Source of the DNA: CAWUFC02 sp963921335
GTDB lineage: Bacteria > Pseudomonadota > Gammaproteobacteria > Pseudomonadales > Halieaceae
Assembly (NCBI GenBank): GCA_963921335.3
Contig: CAWUFC020000002.1
Span: 1,364,001 to 1,428,000, forward strand
Reading direction: 5' to 3'
Length of the DNA: 64,000 nt
In this document: positions 6,803-17,628 of the stretch, piece by piece
Numbering within the stretch: position 1 is the stretch's first letter
Layout: each line of letters starts with the position of its first letter
Notes under the pieces: model-generated
The model's input: the letters and a program-made list of their open reading frames with translations, nothing else
Databases searched by the model: none
Told to the model about the DNA's origin: nothing
Position numbers and translations under genes: made by a program

Positions 6803-9130
6803 ATGCCCGGCCTCGCTCAACACCTGGTTCGCTATCGCTATCTGTTGGCAGTACTCAGCCTGCTCGTCACAGTTGCGGGCGGCTGGGGTATTCAATACAC
6901 CAGCATCGACAACACGTTTAATGCGGTACTCAGCGAGGCCGACCCCTATCGCGAGGAGGTGGACGAAGTACAGGCTGACTTTCCACCCACCCCGGCGGTG
7001 CTGTTTGCCTTCATGACAGAAGAAGGCGATTTGTTCGAGCTTGAAGCCCTGCGCGCCATGCAGGCTCTCACCGATCGCTATACCGAAGTGCAAGGGGCCG
7101 TCTCTGTCGCCTCCCTCTCAAACCGCCGCCTCAACGCGGTGGACGCCAACATCCACGACCGCGATTACTTGCTGCCTGCGCTGGCTGAGATCAAAGAGCA
7201 GGACCTGGCAGGCCTGCGCGAGGTGGCCCTGGCGGATGAAGACCTGGTTAAAAGCCTGTTGTCACCTGAAGGTGATCTGGCCCTGGCCGTACTCAAGTAC
7301 CGCCCGGCGGTCGATGACAAGCCCACCCGTCTCGCCGTGGCCGAATCGGTGATAGCCCTGCGCGATGACTTGCGCCAACAGTTTCCCGGCGTGGGCATCT
7401 ATGTGTTGGGCAACGTGCTCTATGAACTGGACAGCTACAAAGCGCAAATCAAGGACACCCGCTATCTGGCGCCGCTGTTGATTCTGATTACGATTTTGCT
7501 GAAGTGGCTGTGCCTGCGTTCCCTGCCCTACGCTTTGTGCATACCTACGGTCGCCTTTGCCGCCCTGGCGCTGACCGTCGGCAGCATGGGCTGGGCAAAC
7601 ATTCCCTTCAACCAGATTTCCACCATGGGACCATTGGTGGTGATCATGGTCGCCACCGCCCATGGCGTGCATATTGCCTCGGTATTCGGCCAGTGCCTGC
7701 ACCAGGGCCTGGGCAAAGTTGAGGCCATGCAGGAGAGCCTGCGCATCAACATGCAGCCGGTGACCCTCGCCAGCATGACCACGGCCATGGGTTTTCTCAG
7801 TCTCAACTATTGCTCCTCACCCGGCATCTACGGATTCGGCAACGTCGTTGCCGTCGGTGTGTTCTGGGCCTACCTGTTGAGCCTGACACTGCTGCCAGCA
7901 CTGATTCTTATGCTGCCCGCCTCCAGCGTGCCGAAGCCGCTGGGTGTGCAGGGTTTTATCAACTGGGTGGGCCGCATGGTGGCCGAGCGCGGACGGCAAC
8001 TGATGCTGGGTGGCGGTGCCATTATCCTGGTGACATTCGCACTGCTGCCACTCAACAGCGTCGACTTTAATCGCTTCAGCTTCGTCGACAAAGACTCGGA
8101 TTGTCACCAGGTCATGACCGCCCTGGCGGAAAAAATCGGCAATGACCAGAGTCTTGTTTACGCAGTGCACAGTAATCAGTACTACGGCATTACCGAGCCT
8201 GAATTCCTGCAGCAGGTAGACGCATTTACCCTGTGGCTGGAGGCCCAGCCGGAAACCAGTTTTGTCAGCAGCTATACCGATTATCTTAAAATCCGCAACG
8301 AGGCGGAGCACGACAACGACAAGGCCTGGTACGTATTGCCAGAGGATCACCTGCAGATCATTGATTACCTGGTGGGTTACCAGCTGATTCAGGAGATTGA
8401 ACCCAACCTCGAACCCCTGTTTAACAACGACTACTCCGCCATCCGCCTTGTCATTGGCACGTCCAATCTGTCCAATCGCGAACTGTTGGCTTTTAACGGC
8501 CGCATCGATGACTGGATAGCGAACAATGTGAAGCCAGAATACCGGGTGCTGCACGGCGCCAACAGCATCCTGTTTGCGCGGCTGGACCGAACCATCTCGG
8601 TGGAGCTGTTACAGGGATTTGCAGTGAGTTTCCTGCTCATTACCCTGACCCTGGCCATTGGCTTGCGCAGCCTGCGCTATGGCTTACTCAGGATTATGCC
8701 CAACCTGTTCCCCGCCACCATCGTATTTGGGTTTTGGGGTGTCTATAACGGCCAGCTCAGCCCCTATATCCTGATGTTGTTTTCCATCAGTATCGGTCTG
8801 GTCGTGGACGACTCTGTGCACGTGCTTAGCAAATACATCAAAAGTCGCCGCGATGGTGACACACCGGAGAACGCTGTCCAGTACGCTATCGACAGGGCCG
8901 GGTCGGCCATTACCATCACCACCCTGTCATTGGCAGTCTCCACCTTTGTACTGGTGTTCTCGAATACCTTCTACTACGAGAATGTGGCACTGATGCTCAC
9001 TCCCATCATTGTGGTTGCCCTGCTGCTGGATCTACTGTTTCTGCCGCCGGTGCTGGTGCGCTTCGATCGCTGGTGGGAGGGCAGAAAAAGTCCGCCCTCA
9101 GCTGATTTTTCCACCAGCCCGCAGGGCTGA
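6803..9130 (+). CDS. MMPL/RND superfamily exporter
   Basis: About 775 residues with two repeats of one membrane helix, a large periplasmic loop, and five helices, as in COG1033 RND exporters. The second repeat carries the GLVVDDSVHVLSKY motif of the proton relay segment, and the first has MVATAHGVHIAS. Such pumps move lipids or other hydrophobic compounds across or out of the inner membrane. Two ATGs are possible (6797, 6803); an extended -10 (TGGTTATGCT, hexamer 6791-6796) points to a start at 6803 on a leaderless message. It is divergent from the copper monooxygenase gene and may serve the same substrate (inference). Confidence 0.87.
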   Translation: MPGLAQHLVRYRYLLAVLSLLVTVAGGWGIQYTSIDNTFNAVLSEADPYREEVDEVQADFPPTPAVLFAFMTEEGDLFELEALRAMQALTDRYTEVQGAVSVASLSNRRLNAVDANIHDRDYLLPALAEIKEQDLAGLREVALADEDLVKSLLSPEGDLALAVLKYRPAVDDKPTRLAVAESVIALRDDLRQQFPGVGIYVLGNVLYELDSYKAQIKDTRYLAPLLILITILLKWLCLRSLPYALCIPTVAFAALALTVGSMGWANIPFNQISTMGPLVVIMVATAHGVHIASVFGQCLHQGLGKVEAMQESLRINMQPVTLASMTTAMGFLSLNYCSSPGIYGFGNVVAVGVFWAYLLSLTLLPALILMLPASSVPKPLGVQGFINWVGRMVAERGRQLMLGGGAIILVTFALLPLNSVDFNRFSFVDKDSDCHQVMTALAEKIGNDQSLVYAVHSNQYYGITEPEFLQQVDAFTLWLEAQPETSFVSSYTDYLKIRNEAEHDNDKAWYVLPEDHLQIIDYLVGYQLIQEIEPNLEPLFNNDYSAIRLVIGTSNLSNRELLAFNGRIDDWIANNVKPEYRVLHGANSILFARLDRTISVELLQGFAVSFLLITLTLAIGLRSLRYGLLRIMPNLFPATIVFGFWGVYNGQLSPYILMLFSISIGLVVDDSVHVLSKYIKSRRDGDTPENAVQYAIDRAGSAITITTLSLAVSTFVLVFSNTFYYENVALMLTPIIVVALLLDLLFLPPVLVRFDRWWEGRKSPPSADFSTSPQG

Positions 9131-9169
9131 TCTGATACACTGCCACTGCTTTCAAGTGGTGTAGTTTTC

Positions 9170-11160
9170 TTGTCCAATCTCAACCCCCGTCAACGCGAAG
9201 CGGTACGCTATATCGATGGTCCCCTGCTGGTTTTGGCCGGTGCCGGCTCCGGTAAAACCAGCGTGATCACCCGCAAAATTGCCTACCTGATCGAGCAGTG
9301 TGGCATCAAGGCCAGGCACATAGCGGCGGTCACCTTCACCAACAAAGCAGCCAGGGAAATGCGCGAGCGCGTAGGCAAGCTGGTCTCTACCGAGGCCGCT
9401 GAAGGCCTGTTGGTCAGCACCTTCCACCAGCTGGGGCTGCGCATTATTCGCGAAGAGCGCAAGACACTGGAACTCAAAGCAGGTTTCTCCATCTTTGACA
9501 GCCAGGACAGCCAGACCCTGCTGCGTGACATCCTCATCCAGGAACACGGTGCCGAGGGCGACAAGGCGGCACTGATCCAACAACAAATTTCCAACTGGAA
9601 AAACGACGGCCTCATGCCCGAGCAGGCACTGGCTACCGCCAAGAACCCGTCAGACATCCTCTGTGCCGAAGCCTATAAGCGCTATCAGCGGGCGCTGAAG
9701 GCCTACAATGCCCTGGATTTCGACGACCTGATCTTGCTGCCAGGTATTCTGTTCGAGCACCATCCCGACATACTCGAGAAATGGCAAAACCGCATTCACT
9801 ACCTGCTAGTAGATGAGTATCAGGACACCAATAGCAGCCAGTACCAACTGGTACACCAGCTCGTGGGCCTGCGCGGCGCCCTGACAGCCGTTGGCGACGA
9901 CGATCAGTCCATCTACGCCTGGCGGGGTGCCAGACCTGAAAACCTGGCTCAGCTACAAACCGATTTTCCGGGCCTTAAAGTGATCATGCTGGAGCAAAAC
10001 TACCGCTCCACAAGCCGCATTCTAAAAGCTGCCAATACCCTCATTGCCAATAACCAGCACGTGTTCGAGAAAAAGCTCTGGAGCGAACTGGGATTTGGTG
10101 AGCCCCTGCGCGTACTGGAATGCGCCGACGAAAATGCCGAGGCGGAACAAGTGGTCGCGGAAATACTCGACCACCAGCTGCGCAAGCGTACCCGCTTGGG
10201 TGACTACGCCATTCTATATCGGGGCAATCATCAGGCCCGCCTGCTGGAACTGGCCCTGCAACAACAGCAAGTGCCCTACCAGATGAGTGGCGGCCAATCC
10301 TTCTTTGCCCGCAATGAGGTCAAGGACATCATGGCCTACCTACGGCTGGTGGCCAACCCTGATGACGATAACGCGTTTTTGCGTATCGCCAACGTGCCCC
10401 GACGCAAGCTAGGCACCACAACACTGGAGGCATTGGGCCATTACGCACGCCAATCGGGCATGAGCATGATGCGAGCTGCACAGGGCATCGGCGGTGATAT
10501 ACCTGAACAGGGCCGCAAACGGCTGGCCGAATTTGCCCACTGGCTCGAGCAAACCCGTTCGCGCTGCCAGGGCAATGCGGTCAGCGCAGTGCGACAAATG
10601 GTGCGCGACATACAGTACGCAGACTGGCTGGACAACATCAGCTCCAGTGAGGAAGTGGCCGAGCGGCGCATGGCCAATGTGGATTTCCTGTTGGATTCCC
10701 TCGCCCGGGTGGTGCAGGAGGAACAGGTGGATATCCAGGAAGCAATCGCCCGCTTGGTACTGCGCGACCTGATGGAACAACAGGAAGAAGAGAAAGCAGT
10801 GGACGACAGCGTACAACTGATGACCCTGCACGCTTCAAAAGGTCTAGAGTACCCCACGTCTACCTGATCGGCATGGAGGAAAACCTGCTACCCCATCGCA
10901 ACAGCATTGAAGACGGCAATATCGAGGAAGAGCGCCGCCTCGCCTACGTCGGCATTACCCGTGCCCAGCAAACTCTGACCATGAGCCTGACCCGCAAGCG
11001 TAAACAGTTCGGCGACATGATCGACTGTGAGCCCAGCCGCTTTCTGGATGAGTTACCCGCTGATGACATCAGCTGGCAGGGCGGCCTGGAGCAGGATGAA
11101 GAAGCGGCCCAGCAGCGTGCCAACGACACACTGGCGGGCCTCAAGGAACTGCTCGCCTGA
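9170..11160 (+). pseudogene. rep: ATP-dependent DNA helicase Rep, interrupted by a -1 frameshift
   Basis: The first frame (TTG start at 9170, SNLNPRQREAVRYIDGP) carries Walker A AGAGSGKTS, VDEYQDTN, GDDDQSIYAWRGA and LMTLHASKGLEYP, then ends in PTST-stop at 10867. The second frame restarts at once with YLIGMEENLLPHR...EEERRLAYVGITRAQ and ends at 11160. Adding one C to the CCCC run at 10852-10855 restores LEYPHVYLIGMEE and one protein of about 663 residues, normal for Rep. Rep is a 3'-5' superfamily 1 helicase that clears the replication fork. Either a homopolymer sequencing error or a real lesion; helicase motifs VI lie after the break, so a true frameshift would inactivate it. Confidence 0.9.
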
Positions 11161-11174
11161 TATCCCGCGCAGGG

Positions 11175-13004
11175 TCAGACGATCAGGCTGACCAGGTTGT
11201 AAACCAGCAGCGCGGCGAGATAGGCGCCTGCAAAATAGGCTGCAAACATCTTCACCGCCAAACGATTGGACTGGGCCTCCTTGGAGAGGATAGCCAGGGT
11301 AGACACACACATCAGGGCGATGGCGAAGAACACCAGCAGCGACAGTCCAGACGCCAGGCTGAGCCCACTGGCCTGGATCTGGTCCACCAGCGGCACCATG
11401 TTTTCATCGGCACCTTCAATACCAAACATCGTACCCAGGGTGCCTACGAACACCTCGCGGGCCGCAAAGGAGGTCAGTACCGCCACGCCATAGCGCCAGT
11501 CCAGCCCCAGCGGGGCGAATACAGGCTCGATAAACTGTCCCAACTGTCCCAGCCAGGACACACTGAGATCGGCACCGTAATTAGGGAAATAGCCCAGAAT
11601 CCAGATGGCCACGGTGACGATAAAAATGATCTTGCCCGCCTTGGTGACAAAGTGTTTACAGCGGTTCCAGGCATTGCGCACCAGGGGCTGCCACGCCGGC
11701 ACCCGGTAAGGCGGCATTTCCAGCACAAAGGGCAAGTCGTTATAACTGTCTTCTCGGCGTCGCGACACCAGGCCGGTCACCAGTAGACCCACAAACATGC
11801 CAAAGAAGTAGACCAAGAACATGGCCAGCCCCTGTAAACCAACCAGACCGCCCAGCGCAGTGGTATTGGGGATAAAGGCGGCAATCAATAGCGTGTACAC
11901 CGGCAGCCGCGCTGAGCACGGCATTAACGGGATAGCCAGATAGGTCAGCAATCGCTTCTTCGGCGAATCGATGGAGCGTGCGGCATAGATTGCGGGAATA
12001 GCACAGGCCACCCCCGACAGCATGGGAATAAAGCTTTTACCCGTCAGCCCGAAAAAGCGCAGGGGCTTATGACAGATCACCGCCGCCCGGGCCATGTAGC
12101 CAGAGTCTTCCAAAATGCCGATGATAAAAGTCAGCACGAAAATCTGTGGCACAAATACGAGGAATGCGCCAAAACCGCTGAAGATGGCGTCAGCGGTAAA
12201 GTCCTTGGCCGTCTGGTTGCCAATCATGGGCACCACAATATCTGACAGAGCACCAATCCCCGCCTCTACCGCATCCATGGCCGGTGCCGCCCAGGTAAAG
12301 ATCGACTGGAACAACAGGTACATAATGCCGAAGAACGCAAAGCCGCCAAAAGTACTGTGCAGGAAAAAGCCATCGAGCCGGGTCTGGGACTTGATCAGGA
12401 TATCGCCCTTGGGACCAAACCGATGTGCCAACTGATGGGCGGTGCCACGCAGTAATTCATCTGGCGATTGAGCAAGCCCGGTAGAGGCGGCTTCGCTCTC
12501 ACCATTCTGGCGCAGGCGCTCAATCAGCTCATCGATGCCGCGGCCGGAACGCGCGGAGATCGGCACGATCGGCGCATGGATCTCGCGGGACAGGCCCTCC
12601 AGATCCACCTGGATATCATGCTTTTCCAGCACATCCATCATATTGGCCAGCACGGTCACGTGCTTGCCATGGCGTTCACCTTCACGAATCACCTGCAGGG
12701 TGAAATACAGGCTCTTCTCCAGTCGGGTGATATCAATCAGAAAAAGCACCTGGGTGACTTCCGGGTCGTCCAGGGCCTCCCTGAAATAGCCGACAGCTAC
12801 TTCTTCCTCACCGGAGATCGGCTGCAGTGAGTAGGTGCCAGGAAAATCGATCAGGGTGACATCCGGCAGGGCCTGAAGCTGGCCTGAGCCCACATCCACA
12901 GTAATACCGGGGAAGTTAGCCACCTTCTGTTGAAGACCTGTGAGACGATTGAACAGCAGACTCTTGCCCGAGTTGGGGCTACCAATCAGTACAACTTTAC
13001 TCAT
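11175..13004 (-). CDS. feoB: FeoB ferrous iron transporter
   Basis: 609 residues. N-terminal G domain: G1 GSPNSGKS, G3 DFPGTYSL, with NMMDVLEKHD at the G4 position (NxxD form). This is followed by a guanine dissociation inhibitor-like region and a membrane domain with Gate motifs including SGVACAIPAIYAAR and MPCSARLPVY. It is shorter than the E. coli protein because it lacks the long C-terminal extension, as in many FeoB forms. It moves Fe2+ across the inner membrane using GTP hydrolysis. The ATG overlaps the feoA stop by four bases (ATGA). Convergent with rep, 14 bases apart. Confidence 0.96.
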   Translation of the reverse strand: MSKVVLIGSPNSGKSLLFNRLTGLQQKVANFPGITVDVGSGQLQALPDVTLIDFPGTYSLQPISGEEEVAVGYFREALDDPEVTQVLFLIDITRLEKSLYFTLQVIREGERHGKHVTVLANMMDVLEKHDIQVDLEGLSREIHAPIVPISARSGRGIDELIERLRQNGESEAASTGLAQSPDELLRGTAHQLAHRFGPKGDILIKSQTRLDGFFLHSTFGGFAFFGIMYLLFQSIFTWAAPAMDAVEAGIGALSDIVVPMIGNQTAKDFTADAIFSGFGAFLVFVPQIFVLTFIIGILEDSGYMARAAVICHKPLRFFGLTGKSFIPMLSGVACAIPAIYAARSIDSPKKRLLTYLAIPLMPCSARLPVYTLLIAAFIPNTTALGGLVGLQGLAMFLVYFFGMFVGLLVTGLVSRRREDSYNDLPFVLEMPPYRVPAWQPLVRNAWNRCKHFVTKAGKIIFIVTVAIWILGYFPNYGADLSVSWLGQLGQFIEPVFAPLGLDWRYGVAVLTSFAAREVFVGTLGTMFGIEGADENMVPLVDQIQASGLSLASGLSLLVFFAIALMCVSTLAILSKEAQSNRLAVKMFAAYFAGAYLAALLVYNLVSLIV

Positions 13005-13261
13005 GCAGTCTGCTCGTCTTTGATGGTCACGCTGATATGGGCCGCCACCTCATCGTCCAGGGAAAACATGGTGTTGCTCACCCGGAAGACTTTGGGTGCA
13101 CCAAAAGCCGGGGATTGCAGGCAGGCGACCTCTTCACCCGGGTGAAACCCGAGCTCCATCATGCGCACGCGATAGCCTTCTGCGAGGCTGTCATCATAAG
13201 CCTCAATGCGTGCGGTCTGCCCCGCCTGCAGAGACCACAGGGATCTTGTCTGTTGGTTCAA
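13001..13261 (-). CDS. feoA: FeoA, iron transport accessory protein
   Basis: 86 residues forming an SH3-like beta barrel: LQAGQTARIEAYDD..., RMMELGFHPGEEVACLQ, VFRVSNTMFSLDDEVAAHISV, all characteristic of FeoA. It is translationally coupled to feoB. The gap to the preceding RND gene is only about 50 bases; a weak Fur-like half site (TGAGAAT near 13301) is the only operator candidate seen. Confidence 0.93.
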   Translation of the reverse strand: MNQQTRSLWSLQAGQTARIEAYDDSLAEGYRVRMMELGFHPGEEVACLQSPAFGAPKVFRVSNTMFSLDDEVAAHISVTIKDEQTA

Positions 13262-13311
13262 TGTCGTGTCCTTAAAGCAGCGGCAGATAGTAGGCCAGCT
13301 CTATATGAGAA

Positions 13312-16300
13312 TCAATCTTGTTGAGTGGGAGGCGCCATTCCCAGTCGAGCTTTGGCCTTTTCGCGAGCACCCTGCACAATCGCGTAGAAACCCGGGATAA
13401 AGAAGGTGCCCACCAGCAGGGCCGCCAGCATGCCGGCAAAGATGGTAATGCCCAGGCTGCGCTGACCAAACATGCCAGCGCCGGAGGCGAGCACCATGGG
13501 CAAAATACCGAGGATAAATGAGACCGCTGTCATACAGACTGCGCGAAATCTGAGCCTGGCCGCCTCCCGGGCTGCTGCCAGCACGGGTTCCCCGTCCTGC
13601 TCACGGCGAGAACGGGCAAATTCAACGATCAGGATCGCGTTCTTGGCCGCCATACCAATCAACAGGACCAGGCCGATTTGCCCGTACAGGTTGAGCTCCA
13701 GCCCAACACCCATCAAACCGGCAATGGCACCGCCCAGTGCCATGGGCACCACCAGGATAATGGCGAACGGAATAGACCAGCTCTCGTATTGAGCCACCAG
13801 GAATAAATAGATAAATACCAGCGCCAGCACAAAGGCGATGTAGGCCGAACTGCCCGCCTGCTTTTCCTGGTAGGCCATGCCTGTCCAGTCAAAACGATAG
13901 CCACTGGGCAGCACTTCGCGAGCCACCTGCTCCATCGCCGTCATACCCTCACCCGAACTAAAACCGATTTGCGGGCTGCCGCGTACAATCGCTGAACGAT
14001 AGAGATTATAGCGTTCTGACAGGTCCGGCCCCAGTATGGGTCGAGTGGTCACAAGCGTGCCCAGGGGCACCATATCGCCGGTTTTGGAGCGGACGTAGAA
14101 CGAACTGTTCCAGATCTGACAGATCAGAACGGTACGGCGACTCCGCCTGCATGATCACCTGATAGGTCTGACCAAAACGATTGAAGTCGTTGATGTAAAG
14201 CGAGCCCATCTGCGCCTGCAGGGTGTTGAACACCTCGTCCAGCGGTACCCCCAGGTTCTTGGCCTTCACCCGATCGACGTCGATAAAATACTGCGGCACA
14301 TTGGCACGATAGGTACTAAAAACACCGGTCAGCGCGCGATTCTGATTTGCCTCTACTACCAGTAAATTGAGGGCGCTGGCCAGCTCGGCGGGGCTGCGAC
14401 TCAGCGAATCCTGCAGCACAAACTCCAGCCCGCCAACGGCACCCATGCCCGGCACTGCTGGCGGCGCAATCGCAAACACCTGTGCCTCGGGCACCACCTG
14501 GAAAGCGACGCGGTTAATCGCCTGTGCGATAGAAAACACCAGGTCTTCCCGCCGCTGTCGGTCGTCCCAATGTTCCAGCACCACAAACAAGGTGCCACCG
14601 TTACTCTGGGCTGACCCCGTCAGAATGGAGTAGCCGGTGATGGCCGTCAGCGACTCTACCCGCGGATCAGCCTGCACCAGTTCGGCCACCTTGTTCATGG
14701 CATCGTGGGTACGGTTGAAGGACGAGGCGTCGGGCAACTGCAGGTTCACAAACAGCGCACCTTTGTCCTCGGCCGGCACAAAGCCGGTGGGTATCTTCCA
14801 GACCCCAAGACCCAGTGCAGCAATCACCCCCAAATAGATCACACCCACAATCAACAGTTTACGCAGCACCCACTGCACCCCGGTGTCATAGCGCTCGGTA
14901 ATACGATTAAAGAACGCCTGAAAAGCCTTGTACCAGCGCGCATCCTTCTGCTCACCAGATTTGAGCAGCAGTCGGCACAGGGCCGGACTGAGGGTGAGTG
15001 CATTCACAGAAGAGAACACCACAGCGACGCAAATCGTCACCGCAAACTGGCGATACATCTCGCCCGTAATACCCGGCAACATCGCCACGGGAATAAACAC
15101 GGCCAATAACACAAGGGTGGTGGAGATAATGGCACCACCCACCTCCTCCATGGTTCGAAGGGCAGCGGATTCCGCACTCAGGGTCGGATCCGCGCGCATA
15201 TGCCTGTCGCAGTTTTCAATGACCAGTATGGCGTCGTCCACAACAATACCGATGGCGAGGATAAGCCCAAACAGTGTCACGGTATTGATCGACATGCCCA
15301 TCGCCAGAAGCACTGCGAAACTGGCTATCAGCGAAACCGGTATCGCCACCGTTGGTATCAGGGCGGCGCGCCAGTTACCAAGAAAAATAAATGTAATGGC
15401 AATCACCAGGGCGACAGCCGCAAACAGGGAGCTGACCACCTGGGCCACAGCGGTACGCACATAGCGCGTGGTGTCATAGCCGATCTGATACTCAAGGTCT
15501 TCAGGGAAGAACTGACTCAGCTCCTCCATGGCTGCATCAACGCGCTCATCCGCCTCCAGCGCATTAGCACCGGGCTGGGTATACAAGGCGATATTGAGTG
15601 CGGGCTGACCGTTTATCTCGCCTAAGACCGAATAAGTCGCCTGGCCCAGCTCGATGCGGGACACGTCTCGCAGATAAATGGCCGATCCATCGGGATTGGC
15701 CCGCAATACGATTTCACCGAATTCATCGGGCTGCTGCAGCCGACCCTTGGCCTGTAAGGTGTACTCAGTTTGCAGATTGCCTTCAAAAGGCGGAGCCCCC
15801 ACCTTGCCGGCGGCCACCTGCACGTTTTGCTCGCGCAGGGCCATGAGCACATCAGTGGTTGTAATCGCCAGCCTGGCCATGCGGTTGGGGTCCAGCCAAA
15901 GGCGCATGGAATACGCCGCCTCCCCCATAATGTCCGCCTTGGAAATACCGTCCAGACGCGCCAGGGCGCTCTGCACATTGATTTTCAGGTAATTGGAGAT
16001 GAACTTGTAATCGAGGGTGCCATTGGGGGAATAAAAGCTGATCAGCTTCAGCATGTCTGGCGACTGCTGATCAATGCTCAATCCCTGCAGGCGCACTTCG
16101 TTCGGCAGCTTGGGCTCCGCCAGCTTGACCCGATTCTGCACCCGCACCAGGGCCATGTCGCGATCAGACCCCACCTTGAAAGTCACCTGCAGGCGATAGC
16201 TGCCATCATTGCTGCTTTTTGAAGACATGTAGATCATGTCTTCAACACCGTTCACTTCGTCCTCAATGGGAATGCCAACGGTTTGCTCCACCACCTCAGC

Positions 16301-16462
16301 TGACGCACCGGGATAGCGACCATAAACAATGATATTCGGCGGTGAGATGGAGGGGTATTCAGCGACCGGCAAGGCATTAATGGCAATGCCACCGATCAAG
16401 GTCATGACGATCGCCACCACCAGGGCAAACTTGGGGCGACGAATGAAGAATGCGCTAAACAC
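13312..16462 (-). pseudogene. RND (HAE1/AcrB type) efflux pump gene, frameshifted by a 4-bp duplication
   Basis: The 5' frame (16462 to 14006) encodes 818 residues starting MFSAFFIRRPKFALV, with typical RND features such as FVPAEDKG and GIVVDDAILVIEN, and ends abnormally after DLSDLEQF. The 3' frame (from about 14100 to 13312) continues YVRSKTGDMVPLGTLV... to the C-terminus. At 14098-14105 the plus strand reads GAAC-GAAC; removing one copy restores DLEQFYVRSKTGDMVPLG exactly and gives about 1049 residues, normal for AcrB. The partner fusion protein next door has an independent nonsense codon, so the efflux system is probably dead. Confidence 0.92.
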
Positions 16463-16467
16463 AGGTG

Positions 16468-17598
16468 CTAGTTGTCCCTGTCGAGTACTTTGTACTGCAC
16501 GGTCTGCCCTGGTCTGACCTGCTGCAGACCGCGCACCACAACCATCTCACCGGGCTCGACCCCCAACCGCACAATCACTTTGTCATCGACCCGTTCGCCC
16601 AGATCGACATTGCGTCGAACAACCACCCCATTACTGTCTACGGTCAGCAGAAAACTACCCTGCTGATCCACCTGCACTGCTGCCTGCGCCACAAACACAG
16701 CCTCGACCAGCGTGGTTTGCTCCAGAATCACCCTCACATACTGCCCGGGCAACAAAGCACCGTGTGGATTGGGAATCAGGGCGCGGGCTTCGAGGGTGCC
16801 GGTTTGTTCCGAGATGCGATTGGCGAGGTAATCGATTTTCCCGACCAGTGGATACATGGTGTGATTGGTCAGTTCCAGCGACACCTCCAGGTCAGCCAGG
16901 GCCCGCTTGGCGCTGCCTTCATCATTGACGGCCTCAGCCACCCGCGAGCTGACCAATACAGACTCGGACACCTGAAATATGGCCTGGATAGGATCGAGGC
17001 TGACCAGGGTGGTCAGCGAACCGGTGTTGGGCCCAATCAAATCTCCGGGGTGATGTTCGGTACGGCCAATGCGCCCCGAGATGGGCGCCAATATGCGGGT
17101 AAAGCTCAGGTTCACCTCTGCGGTTTTAATCTGAGCCTGCGCCGCCGCGATGCTGGCATCGGCCTCCAGCTTTGCCGAGGTCAGGCGATCCATTTCCGAG
17201 TCTGATATCGCACCCTTTGGCAGCAGTTCCACACCGCGGTTGTAACTGAGAATCGCCTCGGCCTGGCTGGCCTTGGCCTTGGCCAGATCTGCCATCGCTC
17301 AGGCCAATTGCGCTTCATATTCGGCCGCATCAATTTCATAGAGCAGCTTGCCCTTCTCCACAAACTCGCCTTCGCGGAAGTTCCTGCTGACCATATAACC
17401 GGTGACCCGCGCCTGGATCACCACGTCTTCCTGCGCGTGCAGCCGTCCTACAAAGGCAGACTTGGGTTGGTAGGGTTCACGAACCGCTTCTTCCACCACC
17501 ACTTCCACCATCGGCATGGGCGGCGGCTCCTGGCTACAGGAGACCAGCAGGCCGGCCAACAGGCTGGCAATAATCAGTGAACGCACGGGCATCTCCAT
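16468..17598 (-). pseudogene. RND membrane fusion (adaptor) lipoprotein with in-frame nonsense codon
   Basis: Reading from 17598 gives MEMPVRSLIIASLLAGLLVSC (lipobox Cys21), then the barrel-sandwich start GRLHAQEDVVIQARVTGYM and EGEFVEKGKLLYEID. A TGA at 17301-17299 follows YEAQLA; in the same frame the protein continues AMADLAKAKASQAEA (hairpin) and on to the end at 16468 (VRPGQTVQYKVLD). CGA (Arg) to TGA by one transition explains it. The two pieces total 376 codons, normal for MexA/AcrA. Reinitiation at the ATG at 17295 would lack the lipoprotein signal. It is six bases upstream of the pump gene. Confidence 0.9.
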
Positions 17599-17628
17599 GG
17601 TCAGGTCAGTGTCAATGACTCTAGCAGA

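Noticed and set aside
7262..8554. Long minus-strand frames opposite the MMPL gene
   Set aside because: Codon-bias shadows of a well-defined membrane protein gene; no starts with ribosome sites.
13262..13316. Fur box before feoA
   Set aside because: Only one half-site (TGAGAAT) resembles the consensus; the second half does not.
14705..15625. Plus-strand frames opposite the RND pump
   Set aside because: No recognisable domains, and the minus strand is clearly RND.
17299..17301. TGA as selenocysteine in the adaptor protein
   Set aside because: Adaptor proteins have no catalytic residue there; a simple CGA to TGA change explains it.
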